Of a stretch of 10,912 nt of DNA, positions 6,961 to 10,912 are shown piece by piece. The notes below the pieces were generated by a model that searched no databases, was not told the origin of the DNA, and saw only the letters and a program-made list of their open reading frames with translations. The position numbers were made by a program, and so were the translations under genes. Position 1 is the stretch's first letter. Each line of letters begins with the position of its first letter. Source of the DNA: Pseudomonadota bacterium (lineage in GTDB: Bacteria; Pseudomonadota; Alphaproteobacteria; Rhizobiales; Beijerinckiaceae); the NCBI GenBank assembly GCA_023423995.1, contig JAFAEL010000056.1, positions 1 through 10,912 on the forward strand, written 5' to 3'.

Positions 6961-6996
6961 GGAGGGTGGCTGGCGAATTCGAGCCCGCCACCCTCC
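6961..6996 (-). terminator. Putative intrinsic terminator of the binding-protein gene
   Basis: A perfect 10-base inverted repeat, GGAGGGTGGC (6961-6970) and GCCACCCTCC (6987-6996), with three further inner pairs after one mismatch. Read leftward, the stem is followed by TTTA, a short T-tract, and it lies 25 bases beyond the stop codon at 7022, fitting a terminator for the minus-strand gene. Confidence 0.65.
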
Positions 6997-7021
6997 GCTC
7001 GTTCCAGATGACTGGACCGGA

Positions 7022-8227
7022 TTACTTCGCGATCGTGCACCCGCTCTCGGCAAGGGTGGCGAAAGCCTGGTCGCCCTTGATGGTGGCGAGGTGCTTGTAA
7101 TAGTCCCACGGCCCCTTCGACTCGGCCGGCGACTTCACCTCGAACAGGTACATGTCGTGCACCATGCGGCCGTTCGGGAGGACCTTGCCGCCCTTGGCGA
7201 AGAAGTCGTCGACCGGCATCTCGTGCAGCTTCTTGGAGACGGCATCGGAATCATCCGTCCCGGCCGCCTTCACGGCCTTCAGGTACTGCAGCACACTCGA
7301 ATAGGTGCCTGCCTGGATCATGTTCGGCATGCGGCCGGTCCGCTCCATGAAGCGCTTCGAGAAGGCGCGGTTCTGGTCGTCGAGGTCCCAGTAGAAGCCT
7401 TCCGTGAGCACGAGGCCCTGCGCGGCCTGGAGCCCCAGCCCGTGCACCTCGGCGAGCGTGAACAGGAGCGCGGCAAGCCGCTGCCCGCCCTGAACGATGC
7501 CGAACTCGGATGCGGCCTTGATCGAGTTGTTGGTGTCGAGGCCCGCATTGGCGAGTCCGACGATCTTCGCCTTAGAGCCCTGCGCCTGCAGCAGGAAGGA
7601 CGAGAAATCGTTGGTCGACAGCGGATGCCGAACGGCACCGAGGACCTTGCCGCCCTTGGACTGGACGTATTTCGCCGTATCCGCCTCGAGCGCATGGCCG
7701 AACGCGTAATCGGCCGTGAGGAAGAACCAGGTGTCGCCGCCGTTCTCCACCAGCGAGCCGCCCGTGCCCACGGCGAGCGCCCGCGTATCGAAGGCCCAGT
7801 GGAAGCCGTACGGCGTGCAGGCCTTGCCGGTCAGGTCGGACGTCGCCGCCCCGCTTGTCATCGTGATCTTCTTCTTGTCCTTCGAGAGCTGCTGGACGGC
7901 CAGCGCCACCGAGGACGTTGTCAGCTCCATGATGGCGTCGACCCGGTCATTGTCGTACCAGCCGCGCGCGATCGTCGATGCGACGTCGGGCTTGTTCTGG
8001 TGATCCGCCGAGACGATCTCGATGGGCTTGTCGAGAACCTTGCCGCCGAAATCCTCGACGGCCATCTTCGCCGCCTCGACGGACCACTTGCCGCCGTAAT
8101 CGGCATAGACGCCGGACTGGTCATTCAGAATGCCCAGGCGGACAACATTGTCCGAGACCTGGGCCTGGGCGAGAGCCGGGAATGCGGCCAGCGCCACGCC
8201 GGCAAGAAGAGTTGCGAGCTGTTTCAA
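7022..8227 (-). CDS. ABC transporter substrate-binding protein, branched-chain amino acid (LivK) type
   Basis: Periplasmic solute receptor of 401 residues from the type I binding-protein family (Peripla_BP_6). Residues 1-22 are a Sec signal peptide: KQ after the initiator, a hydrophobic core, then an AQA cleavage site before QVSDNVVRLG. The mature protein begins with the family opening VVRLGILNDQSGVYADYGG. Only two cysteines, C137 and C397, are present, which could form a disulfide. The start is a TTG at 8227; an AGAGGA ribosome site (8239-8234) lies 6 bases before it and the signal peptide fits, so I trust this start. The family binds branched-chain amino acids but also amides, urea and aromatic acids, so the ligand is unknown. 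No permease or ATPase gene adjoins it, so it is an orphan receptor here. A terminator-like stem follows the gene. Confidence 0.92.
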   Translation of the reverse strand: MKQLATLLAGVALAAFPALAQAQVSDNVVRLGILNDQSGVYADYGGKWSVEAAKMAVEDFGGKVLDKPIEIVSADHQNKPDVASTIARGWYDNDRVDAIMELTTSSVALAVQQLSKDKKKITMTSGAATSDLTGKACTPYGFHWAFDTRALAVGTGGSLVENGGDTWFFLTADYAFGHALEADTAKYVQSKGGKVLGAVRHPLSTNDFSSFLLQAQGSKAKIVGLANAGLDTNNSIKAASEFGIVQGGQRLAALLFTLAEVHGLGLQAAQGLVLTEGFYWDLDDQNRAFSKRFMERTGRMPNMIQAGTYSSVLQYLKAVKAAGTDDSDAVSKKLHEMPVDDFFAKGGKVLPNGRMVHDMYLFEVKSPAESKGPWDYYKHLATIKGDQAFATLAESGCTIAK

Positions 8228-8233
8228 CGGCGT

Positions 8234-8239
8234 TCCTCT
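8234..8239 (-). promoter_or_regulatory. Ribosome-binding site deciding the TTG start at 8227
   Basis: AGAGGA on the minus strand lies 6 bases before the TTG. No in-frame ATG is available near the signal-peptide start, so this site supports the TTG. Confidence 0.6.
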
Positions 8240-8268
8240 AAGCGAGTATTGCTTGTGAGCCGGACAGA

Positions 8269-8278
8269 CGCCCGGGCG
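8269..8278. repeat. 10-base perfect palindrome upstream of the binding-protein gene
   Basis: CGCCCGGGCG lies 42 bases upstream of the TTG start, just downstream of a TTGACT hexamer on the minus strand (8291-8286) that could be a -35 element. It could be an operator, but such G+C palindromes arise easily at this base composition. Confidence 0.3.
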
Positions 8279-8325
8279 GGCGCCGAGTCAAGCAGCCGGA
8301 TCTATCTCTCGACGAAGGTTGTAGA

Positions 8326-8339
8326 GAGGGGCGCCCCTC
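8326..8339. repeat. 14-base perfect palindrome at the end of the beta-glucosidase gene
   Basis: GAGGGGCGCCCCTC overlaps two bases of the stop codon (8338-8340). Folded as RNA it gives a 5-pair stem with a GCGC loop; no T-run follows leftward. It could be a weak terminator or a protein-binding site. It lies in the 110-base gap before the binding-protein gene. Confidence 0.4.
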
Positions 8340-10509
8340 AGGGCAGGACCTCGAACTCGCCTGCCAAAGGCGCTTTCGAGTCGTTTCCGACGAACACCTG
8401 GTAACGTCCTGCCTCAACCACATGGGAACCGTCGTCGAGGTGGAAACCGAGCTCGGAGACGGGCACCCGCAATGCCACCCTGCGGGTCTGACCCGGCTCG
8501 AGCCTGACCTTCTGAAAGGCCTTCAGCTGACGTGCCGGCCGGGACCGGCTCGCATGGAGCTGCCGAATGTAGAGCTGAACCACCTGGCGGCCGGGGCGCG
8601 AGCCCGTATTGCGCAGCGTGGCCCCGACCGCGAGTTGGTCGCCTGCACGGAGCTTGCGTTGGGGCAGCTGGACGTCCGAGAGCGACCATTCCGTGTAGGT
8701 CAGGCCGAACCCGAACGGGAACAGGGGCGTGATCGCCTCGTCGACATACCGGTAGGTGTAGTGGTTCTGCGGATCGTGCGGCCGGCCGGTCGGCGGAAGG
8801 TCATAGGGCAGCGGCACCTGGCCGACGCTTCGAGGCCAGGAGACCGGGAGCTTCCCGGCCGGATCGGCATCGCCGAAGAGGAGGTCGGCGACGGCATTGC
8901 CGCCCTCCGTTCCCGGGAACCATGCCATCAGCACCGCCTGGAGACGGTCGACCACCGGGCCGAGCTCGATGGGTCGCCCGGCGATAAGCACGAGCACGAC
9001 CGGCTTTCCCGTCGCAACGAGCCGGTCAAGCAGTTCGCCCTGGCGCCCCGGAAGCGTGAGGGTGGCGCGGGAGGCCGCCTCTCCGCTCATCTCGTTGGCC
9101 TCCCCGAGCACCGCGACGACCATGTCGGCCTCGCGCGCCACCTGCTCGGCGGCCGCGAACCCGGAATCGCCTTGGCATTCGATTTCGCAGCCCTGCGCAT
9201 AGGAGACCGTGGCGCCCTCCCGCCGGCGCAGCCCCTCGAGGACAGAGACGCCGTCCTCCCAGCGGCCCATCGCCGCGTGCGGCCCCAGAAGGTGACGCTG
9301 CGTCTGGGCGAGATCACCGACAACCGCGATCCGCTTGCCCTGGGGGAGCGGGAGACCGCCCTGATTGCGCAGGAGCACGGCCGATTCGCGCGCGGCCCGG
9401 CGCGCGAGTTCCCGTGCCTCGGGGCTCGGCGGTAGCGGCTCCGTACGGGACGTATCGGGGTCCGGCCGCTCGAAGAGGCCCATGCGCAGCTTGGAGCGGA
9501 GCACCCGCCGCGCCGCCTCGGTCACGGCGCCTTCGGGAACGCGTCCGGCCTTCACCTCGTCCGCAAGATGGGCAGCGTAGAACCCCGAATACATCTCCAT
9601 GTCGATGCCCGCGAGGAGCGCCTTGCGGGCCGCCTCCGCGGGGTCCTTGGCGACGCCGTGCTCGAGCAACTCGCCGACCGAGTTCCAGTCGGACACGACG
9701 AAGCCGCCATAGCGCCATTTCTCCCGGAGGATGCCGGTCAGCAGCGGGCGGCTTGCGGAGACCGGAACGCCGTTCAGCGACAAGAAGGCGCTCATGACGC
9801 TTTCCGATCCCGCCTCGATCCCGGCCTTGAAGGGCGGCAAGTAGCTGTCGAAGAGATCCGCCGGCGCGATCGTGCCCATGTCGTAGTCGCGTCCCCCCAG
9901 GGCGGAGCCGTAACCGGCGAAGTGCTTGAGGGTGCTGGCAATCCCGGCCTCGCGAAACCCCGCCACGCGGGCCCGGGTGAAGAGCTTCCCCAGGAGAGGA
10001 TCCTCGCCGAACCCCTCGTTCATGCGGCCCCAGCGCGGGTCGCGGGCGAGATCGGCCATGGGCGCGAAGGTCCAGTTGATCCCGATCGCGGCAGCCTCCC
10101 GGCCGGCTTGGCGCGCCGTCGCCTTCGCTAGGTCGGGATCGAAGCTTGCGACTTCCGCCATGGGAACGGGGAAGATCGTGCGCAGCCCGTGCAGGACGTC
10201 GAGGCCGACGAGAACCGGGATCCCATGCCGCGCGCGGCGGGCGGCCGCCTGCAGGTCGGCGATCTCCTGCGGCTTCGTGACGGCCATGACCGCCCCGATC
10301 CGGCCCTTCTCGAGATCACCGCGGTCGAAGGTCGGGCTGTAGGGCACGAGGTTCAGCTGGCCGATCTTCTCCTCCAGCGTCATGCGGGAGAGCAGCCCCT
10401 CCAGCCGCTGCTCGAGCGCGGAGGCGGCCTGATCCGAGAGGGCGCTGCCCGTGCCGCAGGCGAGAAGCGCGGCCGCGGCGAGAGCGCGGGTCCAGAACGT
10501 GGGTCGCAA
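8338..10509 (-). CDS. bglX: Exported GH3 beta-glucosidase (BglX-like)
   Basis: Periplasmic or envelope glycoside hydrolase family 3 enzyme expected to release glucose from beta-linked oligosaccharides. From the TTG at 10509 it has 723 residues (E. coli BglX 765). Order: signal peptide 1-25 (MRPTFWTRALAAAALLAC...), GH3 N-terminal barrel about 40-350, GH3 C-terminal domain about 385-595, Fn3-like domain about 635-720. Key residues: D104 (GLDVLHG), K195/H196 (LKHFAGYG), R207/D208, nucleophile D274 (VVSDWNS) and likely acid/base E477 (MSGEAASR). LLAC at 15-18 resembles a lipobox, so a lipoprotein is possible. I prefer the TTG to the in-frame ATG at 10584: the 25 extra codons are Arg-rich, contain rare CTA, AGG and AGA, have about 52% G/C at third positions, and would bury the signal peptide; GGA lies 6 bases before the TTG. 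Same strand as the binding-protein gene, 110 bases apart. Confidence 0.9.
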   Translation of the reverse strand: MRPTFWTRALAAAALLACGTGSALSDQAASALEQRLEGLLSRMTLEEKIGQLNLVPYSPTFDRGDLEKGRIGAVMAVTKPQEIADLQAAARRARHGIPVLVGLDVLHGLRTIFPVPMAEVASFDPDLAKATARQAGREAAAIGINWTFAPMADLARDPRWGRMNEGFGEDPLLGKLFTRARVAGFREAGIASTLKHFAGYGSALGGRDYDMGTIAPADLFDSYLPPFKAGIEAGSESVMSAFLSLNGVPVSASRPLLTGILREKWRYGGFVVSDWNSVGELLEHGVAKDPAEAARKALLAGIDMEMYSGFYAAHLADEVKAGRVPEGAVTEAARRVLRSKLRMGLFERPDPDTSRTEPLPPSPEARELARRAARESAVLLRNQGGLPLPQGKRIAVVGDLAQTQRHLLGPHAAMGRWEDGVSVLEGLRRREGATVSYAQGCEIECQGDSGFAAAEQVAREADMVVAVLGEANEMSGEAASRATLTLPGRQGELLDRLVATGKPVVLVLIAGRPIELGPVVDRLQAVLMAWFPGTEGGNAVADLLFGDADPAGKLPVSWPRSVGQVPLPYDLPPTGRPHDPQNHYTYRYVDEAITPLFPFGFGLTYTEWSLSDVQLPQRKLRAGDQLAVGATLRNTGSRPGRQVVQLYIRQLHASRSRPARQLKAFQKVRLEPGQTRRVALRVPVSELGFHLDDGSHVVEAGRYQVFVGNDSKAPLAGEFEVLP

Positions 10510-10653
10510 AGAGGTATCCAGTCTAGAAGGCCTGCGATCCGAATAGGGGCGGACGGGCTGATTACAACGATGGCGTAGGCGCATTTCGCAAAGACCGCCT
10601 CGCCAACGAAGCTCGCTACGGCTAGGCTTGCTTCTCTGCTTAAGGAAGTCGGA
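10510..10653. promoter_or_regulatory. Divergent control region between beta-glucosidase and HupE-like gene
   Basis: A 144-base region, less G+C-rich than its surroundings, separates the chosen TTG start of the glucosidase from the HupE-like ATG. On the minus strand TTGTAA (10569-10564), a 16-base spacer and TATTCG is a weak promoter candidate that would give a leader to the TTG start and would lie inside the coding region if the ATG at 10584 were used. I see no recognisable riboswitch. Confidence 0.35.
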
Positions 10654-10912
10654 ATGGTGTTGCGGGTTCTCCCTCGGGTTGCCCTGGCGGGCGCTGCGAT
10701 CGCGGCGGCAGGCCCGGCGCTCGCCCATCACGCGATGGATGGCGAGACGCCAACTACGCTCCCCCGGGGCTTCCTGTCCGGCCTCGCACACCCGGTCATC
10801 GGACCCGATCACCTCGCCTTCGTGGTCGGGATCGGCATCCTCTCCGCCTTCATGCGCCGTGGCTGGACGCTACCGGCCATCTTCCTGCTGGCGGGCGCGT
10901 TCGGGACAGCGC
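10654..10912 (+). CDS. HupE/UreJ family metal permease, 3' partial
   Basis: Start of a membrane protein that runs off the window; 86 residues are visible. It opens with a signal peptide of about 24 residues (MVLRVLPRVALAG...GPALA) and a His-containing mature N-terminus, HHAMDGETPTTLP. The family signature GFLSGLAHPVIGPDHLAF follows at 39-56 and continues into the first hydrophobic helix, with a second helix after RRGW. HupE/UreJ proteins are thought to move nickel (or cobalt) for hydrogenase or urease; the histidines in HHA and HPVIGPDH are probable metal contacts. The start at 10654 has AAGGA (10642-10646) 7 bases upstream. It is divergent from the glucosidase. The metal cannot be told from the visible part; downstream genes (urease, hydrogenase or cobalamin synthesis) would help. 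Confidence 0.82.
   Translation, partial: MVLRVLPRVALAGAAIAAAGPALAHHAMDGETPTTLPRGFLSGLAHPVIGPDHLAFVVGIGILSAFMRRGWTLPAIFLLAGAFGTA

Noticed and set aside
6908..8404. 498-codon open frame on the plus strand, antisense to the binding-protein gene
   Set aside because: Low-complexity Arg/Glu/Leu/Gly composition with no recognisable domain; it also crosses the terminator region. Shadow frame.
8422..9435. 337-codon open frame on the plus strand, antisense to the GH3 gene
   Set aside because: Opposite well-conserved GH3 sequence, with no family motifs. Shadow frame.
10510..10653. Possible cobalamin or nickel riboswitch upstream of the HupE-like gene
   Set aside because: I looked for the conserved B12-box and NiCo-type multi-stem pattern and could not see either; the space is also short for a cobalamin riboswitch.
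1..10912. Mobile elements, CRISPR arrays, tRNA genes or a toxin-antitoxin pair
   Set aside because: No direct-repeat arrays, transposase motifs, terminal inverted repeats with target duplications, tRNA cloverleaf or small paired ORFs with family motifs were seen on either strand.

Overview
The window is a GC-rich (about two-thirds G+C by eye), densely packed chromosomal segment. Protein similarity recalled from memory and the gene style point to an alphaproteobacterium of the Hyphomicrobiales, perhaps a Methylobacteriaceae-like lineage such as Microvirga or Methylobacterium. That placement is inference. I see no phage, transposon, CRISPR, tRNA or rRNA signature, and no long non-coding stretch: the largest gaps are about 110-145 bases.

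Left part (1-2867): the C-terminal portion of a cell-wall M23 (LytM-type) peptidase runs rightward and abuts, with no base between the stop codons, a leftward glutamyl-Q-tRNA(Asp) synthetase (gluQRS). gluQRS starts only 17 bases from a divergent AlkA-type DNA-3-methyladenine glycosylase. These are housekeeping functions: wall remodelling, tRNA modification and alkylation repair.

Central part (2871-6328): a small carbon-metabolism module. A leftward hydroxypyruvate isomerase-family gene (hyi/otnI type) shares a 75-base control region with a rightward pair, an IlvD-type dihydroxy-acid dehydratase and a 3-hydroxyisobutyrate dehydrogenase-superfamily reductase of the glyoxylate/tartronate-semialdehyde type. 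Hyi next to a tartronate-semialdehyde-type reductase recalls the E. coli gcl-hyi-glxR locus, but glyoxylate carboligase is absent here and a dehydratase is present. A possible reading is hydroxypyruvate to tartronate semialdehyde to glycerate, with the dehydratase either making pyruvate from glycerate or serving valine/isoleucine synthesis. This is the most interesting biological hypothesis in the window.

Right part (6329-10912): a small DoxX-family membrane protein converges on an orphan LivK-type periplasmic binding protein, with three consecutive inverted repeats between them. Next comes an exported GH3 beta-glucosidase (BglX-like), and divergent from it the start of a HupE/UreJ-family metal permease that runs off the window. 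Two leftward genes (the binding protein and, by my reading, the beta-glucosidase) use TTG start codons. Apart from the hyi-ilvD-reductase module I see no clear candidate for an undescribed system; most of the window is ordinary core genome.
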